From: Flavobacterium sp. LHD-85
Lineage (GTDB): Bacteria; Bacteroidota; Bacteroidia; Flavobacteriales; Flavobacteriaceae
DNA length: 64,000 nucleotides
Assembly: GCF_030929595.1 (NCBI RefSeq)
Contig: NZ_JAVFVR010000005.1
Location: 310,001 to 374,000, forward strand
Reading direction: 5' to 3'
Part shown: positions 48,719 through 57,324 of the stretch, piece by piece
Layout of the letters: each line of letters opens with the position of its first letter
How positions within the stretch are numbered: position 1 is the first letter of the stretch
Position numbers and translations under genes: made by a program
Notes under the pieces: model-generated
Seen by the model: the letters and a program-made list of their open reading frames with translations, nothing else
Database searches by the model: none
What the model was told of the DNA's origin: nothing

Positions 48719-48796
48719 TAATCAGAAACTGAAAAAAAATCTTTTAATCTGTGGCAAAAAAACTTAGAACCTTAGCATCTTAGCACCTCAGAACCT

Positions 48797-49498
48797 TTAA
48801 ATCAATATATCACTTTCCAAGTCTGATTTTTCAATTTCGAAACCAAAACCTAAGCGTTCTACCAATTCTATTACCAGCTTTTTATACCAGTTTTCGGATT
48901 TTGGATGAATGTATATTTTTTCAATTAATTGATTTATGTCCACATTGATTTTTAATCCGTCGTTTAATTTGATGTCGCTTTTTGAAGTATCACTCAGAAT
49001 CCTGACTTCTCTTTCGTATTGAAAACTTTTTCTTTTAAATAAAAACGGAAAGAATAAATCGTCAAACGGAATATATTCTTTTTTATAATCGATGTAGTTT
49101 ACTTCGCCGATATATTGGTCAAAATTGTTTTCAGGTCTCACAGCTTTCTGTAATCTTCTAATGGTAGACTGAATGGCTAATCCTTCGTTATTTTTGGTAA
49201 AAATCTGCCACATGGCAAAAGATTCATATTCGTTAATATGCCAGCTGCTAATCGCTACTTTTTCGCGATGCGTTTTGTAGTAATTTAAAAATTCGGGATT
49301 ATCTGCGGCGAGCTTTTTAATCTCTTCGTAAGTAGGTTCGCTGAAAGTACCTTCATATTGGTCTTCAAACTTGTCCGAACGCGACATAAAAAGTTTCTTC
49401 GAAAGCAATAAATCAAGAAATTTAGAGAGGTCTAGGTATTTCCAAACAATAGTATCGGGATCGTCAGGAAGTTTTATGTTGGGGTTGTTAAGATACAT
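48797..49498 (-). CDS. DUF2971 protein
   Basis: A 233-residue cytoplasmic protein. It has the DUF2971 marks: VWKYLDLSKFLDLLLSKKLFMSRSDKFEDQYEGTF at the start, ISSWHINEYESFAMWQIFTKNNEGLAI in the middle and KRKSFQYEREVRI near residue 160. The family occurs widely, often in variable or defence-related gene sets, and its biochemical role is not established. It stands alone here between a repeat-rich gap and the MsbA-like gene. Confidence 0.85.
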   Translation of the reverse strand: MYLNNPNIKLPDDPDTIVWKYLDLSKFLDLLLSKKLFMSRSDKFEDQYEGTFSEPTYEEIKKLAADNPEFLNYYKTHREKVAISSWHINEYESFAMWQIFTKNNEGLAIQSTIRRLQKAVRPENNFDQYIGEVNYIDYKKEYIPFDDLFFPFLFKRKSFQYEREVRILSDTSKSDIKLNDGLKINVDINQLIEKIYIHPKSENWYKKLVIELVERLGFGFEIEKSDLESDILI

Positions 49499-49627
49499 TT
49501 TCTGAAAGAATTTAGTTTCAATCGTTAACTATCCTAAAGTTATAAAAATAAACACAGATTAAAGAAAATTAAACTGAGTTTTAATATTTCCTTAATCTGT
49601 GTTAGATTATTTGGTTGTGTGAAAATC

Positions 49628-51457
49628 TTACGATTCGAAAGACTGCATGGTAACCAATTTATTGTAAGTTCCGTTGTGAGCAATCAGTTCTTCGTGAGTT
49701 CCCTGTTCAACGATTTTTCCTTTTTGCATTACCACAATCACATCTGCTTTTTGAATCGTAGAAAGACGGTGTGCAATTACGATCGATGTTCTGTTTTGCA
49801 TCATATTTTCAAGTGCAACCTGAACAAATTTCTCACTTTCTGTATCCAATGCTGATGTTGCTTCATCCAAAATCATGATCGGTGGGTTTTTCAATACTGC
49901 TCTTGCAATAGATAAACGTTGTTTTTGACCTCCAGAAAGTTTGTTTCCGCTGTCTCCGATATTAGTATAAATTCCCTGTGGAAGGTCTTTTATAAATTCA
50001 TAAGCATTCGCAATTTTAAGAGCCTCGATAATTTCGTCATCAGTAGCGTCTAATTTTCCTAGAGAAATATTGGCTTTGATAGTGTCATTAAATAAAATGC
50101 TATCCTGAGTGACCAATCCCATTAAGCTGCGAAGTGATTGCAGATTGATGTCTTTAATGTTGATTCCGTCAATAGAAATAGAACCGTCGTTAACATCGTA
50201 AAAACGAGTTAATAAATTGGCAATAGTACTTTTTCCACTTCCAGATTGACCAACTAATGCAACAGTTTGTCCTTTTTTAATTTGAAGAGAAAAGTCTTTT
50301 AAAACGGTTTCTTCTTCATATTTAAAGTTGACATTTTGAATATTTATTTCGTTGTCAAAAGAGGTTTTTTCAATTGCATTTTCTTTAGAAACAATGGTGT
50401 TTTCTTGTTCTAAAATTTCAAGAACACGTTCTGCAGCTGCATTTCCTCTTTTTACTCCATAAGAAGCTTTAGAAATGGCTTTTGCAGGAGTAAGGATGTT
50501 GTATGCTAATCCCATGTAAGCGATAAATGCAGCGCCTTCTAAAGTTTTATCAATCAAAACCATCTGACCACCGTACCAAAGTAAAATGGCAATAACTGTT
50601 ATTCCCATAAATTCACTCGCTGGTGAAGCTAGGTTTTGACGGTTTCCAATGCTATTTGATAAAGAGAAAAAGCGGTCTGTTGAATTTTGAAAAACGTTAT
50701 TAAAGTAATTTTCAGCATTGTATCCTTTTACCACTTTTAATCCTCCAATTGTTTCTTCGATAGTAGAAAGGAATTTTCCTTGTTCTTCTTGCGCTTTGGT
50801 AGATTGTTTTTTAAGCTGCTTTCCGATCAATGAAATGATATATCCAGAAACAGGAATAAAGATGAAAACAAACAAAGTCAGTTTGGCACTAATGACAAGC
50901 ATAGCAATGATCGTAAAAATAATCGTTAAAGGTTCTTTTACGATAAGCTCTAAAATTGCTAAAAAGGAGTTTTGAACCTCATTTACGTCAGCTGAAATTC
51001 TAGAAATTACGTCTCCCTTTCTTTTTTCAGAATAAAAAGCCAAAGGAAGTTCTAATGTTTTTTTGTACAATGCATTTCGCATGTCTTTTAAAACACCATT
51101 TCTTAAGAAATTAATGAAAAACATAGCCAAGTAATCAGCTAAGTTTTTTAATAAAAAGATGGAGATGATTATGGCAACCATTATAGATAGCACATATCCA
51201 GATTCGTGAGTTCCTTTTGAAGTTGTAATATAGTAGCTTAAGTAATTTTCTCCATATTCTTTAATATTCAAAATTCCTGTGTATAAAGGTTTTTCGTAGT
51301 TTTCTTTGGTTTTGTCAAATAAAACTTGAAGCATTGGTATTAAGGCAATGAATGAAAGTGTACTGAAAAGCGCATATAAAATATTGAAAAAGATATTTAA
51401 GAATGCGTATCTTTTATACGGGTATATAAAAGGAACTATTTTTTTGAAATTACTCAT
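49628..51457 (-). CDS. MsbA-like ABC exporter (fused permease and ATPase)
   Basis: A 609-residue half-transporter. The membrane domain (about 15-330) has six helices; the nucleotide-binding domain has Walker A GQSGSGKS, Q loop LVTQDSILF, signature LSGGQKQRLSIARA, Walker B IMILDEATSALD and the switch His in IVIAHRLSTI. The set resembles MsbA, which flips lipid A-core or lipids across the inner membrane as a homodimer, but peptide or drug exporters share it. The neighbouring phosphosugar mutase and GT2 genes on the same strand make an envelope role plausible. Confidence 0.88.
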   Translation of the reverse strand: MSNFKKIVPFIYPYKRYAFLNIFFNILYALFSTLSFIALIPMLQVLFDKTKENYEKPLYTGILNIKEYGENYLSYYITTSKGTHESGYVLSIMVAIIISIFLLKNLADYLAMFFINFLRNGVLKDMRNALYKKTLELPLAFYSEKRKGDVISRISADVNEVQNSFLAILELIVKEPLTIIFTIIAMLVISAKLTLFVFIFIPVSGYIISLIGKQLKKQSTKAQEEQGKFLSTIEETIGGLKVVKGYNAENYFNNVFQNSTDRFFSLSNSIGNRQNLASPASEFMGITVIAILLWYGGQMVLIDKTLEGAAFIAYMGLAYNILTPAKAISKASYGVKRGNAAAERVLEILEQENTIVSKENAIEKTSFDNEINIQNVNFKYEEETVLKDFSLQIKKGQTVALVGQSGSGKSTIANLLTRFYDVNDGSISIDGINIKDINLQSLRSLMGLVTQDSILFNDTIKANISLGKLDATDDEIIEALKIANAYEFIKDLPQGIYTNIGDSGNKLSGGQKQRLSIARAVLKNPPIMILDEATSALDTESEKFVQVALENMMQNRTSIVIAHRLSTIQKADVIVVMQKGKIVEQGTHEELIAHNGTYNKLVTMQSFES

Positions 51458-51610
51458 TTATTTTTGGATGTTATTTTTTCTGCTTGGTTATGCTTATTTG
51501 AGTTTTAGCATTATTTTTTCTGTGATAATGAATTCGCGTTAACGAATTTTTACTGCACAAAATTAATCCAATTGGACTGTTTTCAATTTCTTTTTAGTTT
51601 TTTTTATAAA

Positions 51611-51657
51611 AAAAAACTCTGATTTTGCATCTTCTAAGAAATGCAAATCAGAGTTTT
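51611..51657 (-). terminator. Terminator of the phosphosugar mutase gene
   Basis: AAAACTCTGATTTTGCAT (51613-51630) pairs with ATGCAAATCAGAGTTTT (51641-51657) with one bulged base; the minus strand then has a T run. Confidence 0.75.
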
Positions 51658-51724
51658 AAATATTGGACTCCTTGTTTTTAAAGACTATTTGCAAATGGAA
51701 ATATTTTCAAAAAAAAGGATTTAT

Positions 51725-53452
51725 TTAATTCAACTGCATATCTGCAATAATGTTCTGGATTTTCTGATCTAAGAAACTTTCTGCTTCGTCAAAATCTGAA
51801 ACGGATTCTATTTCTGCATTTACACTGATATAGAATTTGATTTTAGGCTCAGTTCCGCTTGGTCTTGCGCAAATTTTAGAACCGTCCTCTGTATAATAAA
51901 TCAATACATTCGATTTCGGAATATCCATTGTCGATTCTGAACCATCTAATAAATTTAAGGCAATAGATGATTGATAATCTTCAACCATAATAACTCTTTG
52001 TCCGTTGATTTCTTTTAAAGGATTTTTGCGTAGATCAATCATCATTTGGTTGATTTCCTGTAAACCTTCCATTCCTTTTTTAGTTAGAGAAACTAAGAAT
52101 TCTTTGTAGAAACCATTTTCAACATAAAGCTGTAAAAGTTCTTTGTAAACAGAGCTTCCTGCAGCTTTTGCTTGCGCAGCAACTTCGCATATTAATAAAG
52201 TTGCAGCAACAGCATCTTTATCTCTAACGGCATCACCAACCATAAATCCGAAACTTTCCTCACCGCCTCCAATAAATTCCAGTTCAGGAAAATCTTTGAT
52301 CATTTTTGCGATCCATTTAAATCCTGTTAATCCAACTTTGCACTCAACTCCATAACTTGTTGCCAATTCCATCATCATTGGAGTTGAAACGATTGTTGAG
52401 CCAACGAATTGTTTTCCGTTAAGTTTACCTGCTTTTTTCCATTGTTTCAATAAGAAAGAAGTCATTAAAACCATTGTTTGGTTTCCGTTCAATAGAATCA
52501 TTTTGCCGTCATTGTTGCGAACAGCAACTCCTAAACGGTCGCAGTCTGGATCTGTTCCTACTACGATGTCAGAATTTGTTTTGTCAGCTAGAGCCAAAGC
52601 CATTGTTAAAGCTTCAGGCTCTTCTGGGTTTGGAGATTTTACTGTTGGGAAATCTCCGTCTGGAATAGCTTGCTCAGGAACAATATGAACATTTTTATAT
52701 CCAGCTTGTGATAAAACATCTGGAATAGATTTTATAGAAGTTCCGTGCAATGAAGTGAAAACAATATGAAGATTGTCTTTGGCTTCAGCCGGAGTATTAA
52801 AACTTGCGTTTTCGATAGATGATTTTATAAATGCTTTGTCAAGTTCGGTATCGATGTACTGAATCAAACTTTCGTTTGCGTTAAATTTGATTTTGTCATA
52901 ACCTAAACTTTCAATCACATTTACAATTTCTTTGTCTTGCGGAGGTACAATTTGTCCTCCATCTTGCCAGTATACTTTGTATCCGTTATATTCTGGCGGA
53001 TTGTGAGAAGCTGTTAAAACAATTCCGCACTGACATTTTAAATATTTAAGAGCAAATGACAATTCTGGAGTTGGTCTCAAATCAGAAAACAAATAAACCT
53101 GAATTCCGTTTGCTGAGAAAACATCGGCTACAACTTTGGCTAAAGTGTTACTATTGTGACGACAGTCATAAGCAATAACCACCTTTAAAGGTTCGTTTGG
53201 AAAAACTTTGTGTAGGTAATCAGATAATCCCTGAGTGTTTTTTCCAAGCGTGTATTTATTGATTCTATTGTCACCAACACCCATAACACCACGCATTCCT
53301 CCAGTTCCGAATTCTAAGTTTTTGTAAAAACTCTCTTCTAGTTCTTTTGGAGAAGTTGTCATTAATTCTTTAACTGCGGCTTGTGTTTCTTGGTCAAATG
53401 TTGGCGTTAACCATTCATTGACTGCGTTTAGTATGTTTGGTGCGATATTCAT
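51725..53452 (-). CDS. Phosphoglucomutase/phosphomannomutase family protein
   Basis: A 575-residue alpha-D-phosphohexomutase. The four family sites are present: the phosphoserine loop VLTASHNPPEYNGYK (Ser149), the magnesium loop VGTDPDCDRLG, the sugar loop GGGEESFGF and the phosphate loop CARPSGTEPKIKFY. The length fits the phosphoglucomutase/phosphopentomutase type of Bacteroidota. It interconverts hexose 1- and 6-phosphates and supplies sugar nucleotides for the envelope. It is a single-gene unit with its own terminator. Confidence 0.92.
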   Translation of the reverse strand: MNIAPNILNAVNEWLTPTFDQETQAAVKELMTTSPKELEESFYKNLEFGTGGMRGVMGVGDNRINKYTLGKNTQGLSDYLHKVFPNEPLKVVIAYDCRHNSNTLAKVVADVFSANGIQVYLFSDLRPTPELSFALKYLKCQCGIVLTASHNPPEYNGYKVYWQDGGQIVPPQDKEIVNVIESLGYDKIKFNANESLIQYIDTELDKAFIKSSIENASFNTPAEAKDNLHIVFTSLHGTSIKSIPDVLSQAGYKNVHIVPEQAIPDGDFPTVKSPNPEEPEALTMALALADKTNSDIVVGTDPDCDRLGVAVRNNDGKMILLNGNQTMVLMTSFLLKQWKKAGKLNGKQFVGSTIVSTPMMMELATSYGVECKVGLTGFKWIAKMIKDFPELEFIGGGEESFGFMVGDAVRDKDAVAATLLICEVAAQAKAAGSSVYKELLQLYVENGFYKEFLVSLTKKGMEGLQEINQMMIDLRKNPLKEINGQRVIMVEDYQSSIALNLLDGSESTMDIPKSNVLIYYTEDGSKICARPSGTEPKIKFYISVNAEIESVSDFDEAESFLDQKIQNIIADMQLN

Positions 53453-53558
53453 TTTAGATTTCGTTTTATGTTTGTTTAAAATAGTTTGTTATGGAGGGTA
53501 AAATGTGCTTTATACAATATTTTTATAGCTTAATGAAAATATTGTTGAAAAAGCTTTT

Positions 53559-54515
53559 TTAAAAATTAACCTCTCTTGCTACTTTATATCTTGCTTCGTT
53601 ATTTTTTGTTCTTAAAATAATTTCCCCTAAGAATCCTGCTAAAAATAGCTGAGTTCCAAGAATCATGGTCGTTAAAGCAATATAAAACCATGGATTGTTT
53701 GTAACCAAGCTGTATTTCATTCCAGTATACATATGGTATAGCTTAGAAATTCCAATGTACCCAGCTGCTAAAAATCCTATAATAAACATTAAGGAGCCCA
53801 TAGCGCCAAATAAGTGCATTGGTCTTTTTCCGAATCTTGACAAAAACCAGATAGTAATTAAATCTAGAAAACCGTTTATAAAACGTTCCATTCCAAATTT
53901 AGTTTCGCCATATTTTCTAGCTTGGTGAATAACCACTTTTTCGCCGATTTTCCCGAATCCGGCATTTTTAGCCAAAACAGGAATATAGCGGTGCATTTCT
54001 CCAGAAACTTCGATGTTTTTGACCACTACGTTTTTGTAGGCTTTCAATCCGCAGTTAAAATCGTTTAGCTCAACGCCAGAAGTTTTTCTAGCCGCCCAGT
54101 TAAATAATTTTGAAGGAAGATTTTTGGCCACGACAGAATCGTAACGCTTCTTTTTCCAGCCCGAAACCAAATCGTATTTCTGAGCGGTAATCATTTCGTA
54201 CAATTCAGGAATTTCATCTGGGCTATCTTGCAAGTCGGCATCCATTGTAATGATAACATCACCTTTTGCTTTTGCAAAACCAGCATGTAAAGCCTGAGAT
54301 TTTCCGAAGTTTTTCATGAAACGAATTCCTTTTACATTTGGATTTTCGTTAGAGAAACCTTCAATAATCTGCCAAGAATTATCTGTACTACCATCATCTA
54401 CAAAAATGATTTCATAAGAGTAATTGTTAGACTGCATCACTTTAATGATCCAAGTATAGAGTTCTTTAAGTGATTCCTCCTCGTTTAGAAGCGGTATAAG
54501 TATAGATAAATTCAT
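53559..54515 (-). CDS. Family 2 glycosyltransferase, polyprenyl-phosphate type
   Basis: A 318-residue membrane-bound enzyme. The GT-A domain has LSILIPLLNEEESLKELY, FVDDGSTDNSW (28-40) and MDADLQDSPDEIP (DAD and the QD/xD motif of dolichyl-phosphate-mannose synthase-like enzymes), and the C-terminal part has two membrane helices (LFGAMGSLMFIIGFLAAGYIG and YIALTTMILGTQLFLAGFLG). This is the GtrB/DPM-like architecture that moves a sugar from a nucleotide to undecaprenyl phosphate. It precedes the phosphosugar mutase gene on the same strand (106 bp). Confidence 0.9.
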   Translation of the reverse strand: MNLSILIPLLNEEESLKELYTWIIKVMQSNNYSYEIIFVDDGSTDNSWQIIEGFSNENPNVKGIRFMKNFGKSQALHAGFAKAKGDVIITMDADLQDSPDEIPELYEMITAQKYDLVSGWKKKRYDSVVAKNLPSKLFNWAARKTSGVELNDFNCGLKAYKNVVVKNIEVSGEMHRYIPVLAKNAGFGKIGEKVVIHQARKYGETKFGMERFINGFLDLITIWFLSRFGKRPMHLFGAMGSLMFIIGFLAAGYIGISKLYHMYTGMKYSLVTNNPWFYIALTTMILGTQLFLAGFLGEIILRTKNNEARYKVAREVNF

Positions 54516-54533
54516 TTATATTTTATTATGGAC

Positions 54534-55067
54534 TTAAGGTTTTTCATTTTTTACTATTCCTCCAATTATTAAGGAATATATTAATCCAATTAATGCATAC
54601 ATAACAAGTGTTACTGGAAAAACAATAAATGGATTCATGAATTTTTTAACCATCCCAAGTCCCATTTCAAGTTCTTTTGATGTTATATTTGGATTTTGTT
54701 TAATCATTTGTTCTTTGGTGATATCCATCATTTCATTTATGAAATCAGGAAAAATGAAATTAAAAATAACACTAAAGACGGCATATGTTAAGCCAGCAAT
54801 AACTGTAATAGAAACGCCAGTTTTTAAAGACTCAGAGAAGGATATAAATCCATTGTTTATATTTTTTTTGTAATTTGTGCAACCTAAATATATAAACAAT
54901 AGTGGCAAAATCAGATAATTTGCAATGTTTACAATTGTTCCTACGCTTGTATTTACTAGCGATTTCATGCCTATAACGTACATGATAACAAATTCTAAAA
55001 TCATAATAACACCGAACAAAAGACCATAAGGCGTGCCTGACTTTGCAGGAGATACTTTTACATCCAT
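54534..55067 (-). CDS. DUF4199 membrane protein
   Basis: I chose the ATG at 55067 (177 residues, MDVKVSPAKSGTPYGLLFGV), since upstream sequence in this frame is untranslated AT-rich DNA. Four membrane helices: about 15-35 (LLFGVIMILEFVIMYVIG), 45-65 (IVNIANYLILPLLFIYLG), 80-105 and 150-172 (FVTLVMYALIGLIYSL-like). These and the acidic loop FINEMMDITKEQM are typical of DUF4199. The function is unknown. It ends 18 bp before the GT2 gene, so the two form an operon. Confidence 0.85.
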   Translation of the reverse strand: MDVKVSPAKSGTPYGLLFGVIMILEFVIMYVIGMKSLVNTSVGTIVNIANYLILPLLFIYLGCTNYKKNINNGFISFSESLKTGVSITVIAGLTYAVFSVIFNFIFPDFINEMMDITKEQMIKQNPNITSKELEMGLGMVKKFMNPFIVFPVTLVMYALIGLIYSLIIGGIVKNEKP

Positions 55068-55166
55068 AAAGTTATATTTAATTAATCCACAAATATAGTA
55101 ATTCCCACTATAATCGGATATAAAAAAAGCTTTTCGAAATAAACTAAAAAAAAGTAGGCTAACTGT

Positions 55167-55196
55167 TTGTTTATTAAAAAAGAATTGTAAATTTGC
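55167..55196 (+). promoter_or_regulatory. Bacteroidota promoter of the L31 gene
   Basis: TTTG (55167-55170), 18-bp spacer, TAAATTTG (55189-55196). The leader to the ATG at 55314 would be about 110 bases and contains a small hairpin TGGTTA/TAACCA (55237-55262), a possible site for autogenous control. Confidence 0.65.
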
Positions 55197-55313
55197 ACAC
55201 TCAAAAATAATTAAATTTTTAAACAAAAAAGAGTATTGGTTATTTATACCTTTTTCTAACCATGAAAAAGCTTCAAAATAAAAGTGCTCTATAACAATAA
55301 ATAAAAAGAAAAG

Positions 55314-55568
55314 ATGAAAAAAGGAGTTCACCCAGAAAATTACAGATTAGTTGCATTTAAAGACATGTCTAATGATGACGTTTTTATCACTAAATCTACT
55401 GCAGATACAAAAGAAACAATTGAAGTTGACGGAGTTGAGTATCCAGTTGTAAAAATGGAGATTTCTAGAACATCTCACCCTTTTTATACTGGTAAATCTA
55501 AACTTATTGATACTGCAGGACGTATTGATAAATTCAAAACTAAATATGCTAAACACGCTAAAAAATAA
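55314..55568 (+). CDS. rpmE2: 50S ribosomal protein L31, type B
   Basis: An 84-residue ribosomal protein with [42 protein letters not shown] and the Lys-rich end. It lacks the CxxC zinc motif of the type A form, as expected for type B (YkgM/RpmE2). It is part of the 50S central protuberance and bridges to the 30S subunit. A long leader and a strong terminator frame the gene. In many bacteria type B replaces the zinc form under zinc limitation; whether a type A copy exists elsewhere cannot be seen here. Confidence 0.95.
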   Translation: MKKGVHPENYRLVAFKDMSNDDVFITKSTADTKETIEVDGVEYPVVKMEISRTSHPFYTGKSKLIDTAGRIDKFKTKYAKHAKK

Positions 55569-55587
55569 TAGCTGTTTTAAATTATAC

Positions 55588-55619
55588 AAAAGCCTTCCAA
55601 TTCTGGGAGGCTTTTTTTT
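55588..55619 (+). terminator. Terminator of the L31 gene
   Basis: AAAGCCTTCC (55588-55597) pairs with GGGAGGCTTT with G:U pairs, followed by a T run. Confidence 0.75.
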
Positions 55620-55666
55620 ATGCGCCGATTTTTGATAATTGAAAGGAAGGGAATTTGATTTTAATA

Positions 55667-55875
55667 TAGCCCGTGGTTTCAACGACGGGAAACGTATTGC
55701 GAATATGTTGCGTTCCAGCGGTTGAAACCGCTGGTTATGTTTTTTAGATGAGATTGTTTTTGATGCTATTTAAAAAAGATAATTTTTCCTTTAATTAAAT
55801 AGCCCGTGGTTTCAACCACGGGGAACGTATTGTAGAAATATTGCATTTCAGTGGTTGAAACTGCTAGTTATGTTT
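55667..55875. repeat. Two-hairpin dispersed repeat, family 2, two tandem units
   Basis: Unit 1: CCCGTGGTTTCAACGACGGG (55670-55689) and CCAGCGGTTGAAACCGCTGG (55715-55734). Unit 2: CCCGTGGTTTCAACCACGGG (55803-55822) and CAGTGGTTGAAACTGCTAG (55848-55866). The units repeat every 133 bp, with AACGTATTG after the first hairpin and TTATGTTT after the second. The gap 55620-56068 contains no gene. Confidence 0.8.
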
Positions 55876-56016
55876 CCCTTGAAGGTTGAAAAATCAAACT
55901 ATTGAGCTTGTCAAATAATCTTAATTTTGCTGAACTAAGATTAAGAGTAATTTAAAAATTTGTGAATTCGTGGCTATTTACATATAAACATGATTAATGT
56001 AACGTATAAATATTTG

Positions 56017-56024
56017 TAACTTTG
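56017..56024 (+). promoter_or_regulatory. -7 promoter element of the GlmU-like gene
   Basis: TAACTTTG, 45 bp before the ATG at 56069. Confidence 0.4.
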
Positions 56025-56068
56025 AAGCCAGGTAACCAAATCAAATTTTAACAAACACTCAATTATTT

Positions 56069-57244
56069 ATGAACTACATTCTTTTCGACGGTCCCGTTCG
56101 GAATGCTTTATTACCCTTTACTTTTACACGGCCTGTAGCTGATATTTTGGTAGGAATTATGACAATTCGCCAGAAATGGGAGAAATATTTAGGCTCTACA
56201 ATCACTACGATAACCGAAGAATATTTGTCTGAAAAATTTCCAATGGTCGAAATGGAAGAAAATGTAATGATCAACGCAGCGTATTTGCCAAATGATACTC
56301 TTGCGGAGATGGTTTCTAATTTGACCGAAAATCAGGCAATCTTTAAAGGTGAAGATGTGATTGCATTTTTTGCAAGTGAAAATCAGGAAGAAGTCGATTT
56401 TGATTCTTACGAAATTATTCAATACAACGAAGATTGTATTACGATAGAACATACTTGGGATATTTTCTCTAAGAATGATGCTGCAATTCGCCAGGATTTT
56501 AAATATCTGACTGAAGACCGTACCTCTCAGCCAATTCCTAAAAGCGTTAATGTAATGTCGCCAGAGAATATTTTTATCGAAGAAGGAGCAAAATTGGAGT
56601 TTGTGACTTTAAATGCATCAACTGGTCCTATATATATAGGTAAGAATACCGAAATTATGGAAGGAACCGTAATTCGTGGGCCATTTGCTTTATGCGAAAA
56701 TGCAATGGTAAAAATGTCGGCTAAAGTTTATGGGGCAACAACTGTTGGACCTGGAAGCCGAATAGGAGGTGAGGTTAAAAACTCAGTGCTTTTTGCTAAT
56801 TCAAATAAAGGGCACGAAGGATTTTTAGGAGATTCTGTTTTAGGAGAATGGTGCAATATCGGGGCAGATTCTAATAACTCAAACCTAAAAAATAATTACG
56901 AAGAAGTAAAATTATGGAGCTATGAAACAGAAGGTTTTGCTAAAACAGGACTTCAGTTTTGCGGTTTAATGATGGGAGATCATAGTAAATGCGGAATCAA
57001 TACGATGTTTAATACAGGAACTGTTGTTGGTGTAAGCGCTAATATTTTCGGGAGCGGATTTCCTCGCAACTTTGTTCCAAGTTTTTCTTGGGGAGGTGCG
57101 GCAGGATTTACAACTTATGTAACTAAAAAAGCTTTTGAAACAGCTAGGCTGGTAATGAGCCGAAGAAATATTGAGTTCGATGCAACAGAAGCTGCAATTA
57201 TGGAACATATTTTTGAAGAAACTAAAAAATGGAGAAAAGACTAA
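56069..57244 (+). CDS. GlmU-family putative sugar nucleotidyltransferase
   Basis: A 391-residue protein of the Bacteroidota GlmU-like group. The N-terminal half is a nucleotidyltransferase-like domain (NYILFDGPVRNALLPFTFTRPVADILVGIMTIRQKWEKYLG) that lacks the LAGGxGxRM signature of active pyrophosphorylases. The C-terminal half (about 170-340) is a left-handed beta helix of hexapeptide repeats (IYIGKNTEIMEGTVIRGPF, GPGSRIGGEVKNSV). Genuine GlmU acetylates glucosamine-1-phosphate and uridylylates it; whether this variant is active is not known. It has a single-gene context. Confidence 0.85.
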   Translation: MNYILFDGPVRNALLPFTFTRPVADILVGIMTIRQKWEKYLGSTITTITEEYLSEKFPMVEMEENVMINAAYLPNDTLAEMVSNLTENQAIFKGEDVIAFFASENQEEVDFDSYEIIQYNEDCITIEHTWDIFSKNDAAIRQDFKYLTEDRTSQPIPKSVNVMSPENIFIEEGAKLEFVTLNASTGPIYIGKNTEIMEGTVIRGPFALCENAMVKMSAKVYGATTVGPGSRIGGEVKNSVLFANSNKGHEGFLGDSVLGEWCNIGADSNNSNLKNNYEEVKLWSYETEGFAKTGLQFCGLMMGDHSKCGINTMFNTGTVVGVSANIFGSGFPRNFVPSFSWGGAAGFTTYVTKKAFETARLVMSRRNIEFDATEAAIMEHIFEETKKWRKD

Positions 57245-57283
57245 TGAGATAATTAGTTAATTTGAAAATTAGATAATTTTTGT

Positions 57284-57314
57284 AACCCGACAGGTTTTTA
57301 AAACCTGTCGGGTT
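57284..57314. repeat. Perfect 31-bp palindrome, ACCCGACAGG type
   Basis: The arms AACCCGACAGGTTTT (57284-57298) and its reverse complement (57300-57314) surround one T. It lies behind the GlmU-like gene and before the convergent PepSY-like gene, and can act as a terminator in both directions. I believe this palindrome is a common flavobacterial intergenic element. Confidence 0.75.
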
Positions 57315-57324
57315 TTGTTATTTT

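Larger units (their letters stand above)
48367..48796. repeat. Nested composite of inverted repeats
   Basis: The outer arms 48370-48430 (GGTTCTGAG..., CTAAGTTTTTTT, GCCACAGATTAAAAGG) are mirrored by 48733-48798 (CTTTTAATCTGTGGC, AAACTTAG..., CTCAGAACC). Inside lie the terminator 48444-48489 and four hairpins of repeat family 3. No gene is present in the gap. Confidence 0.75.
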
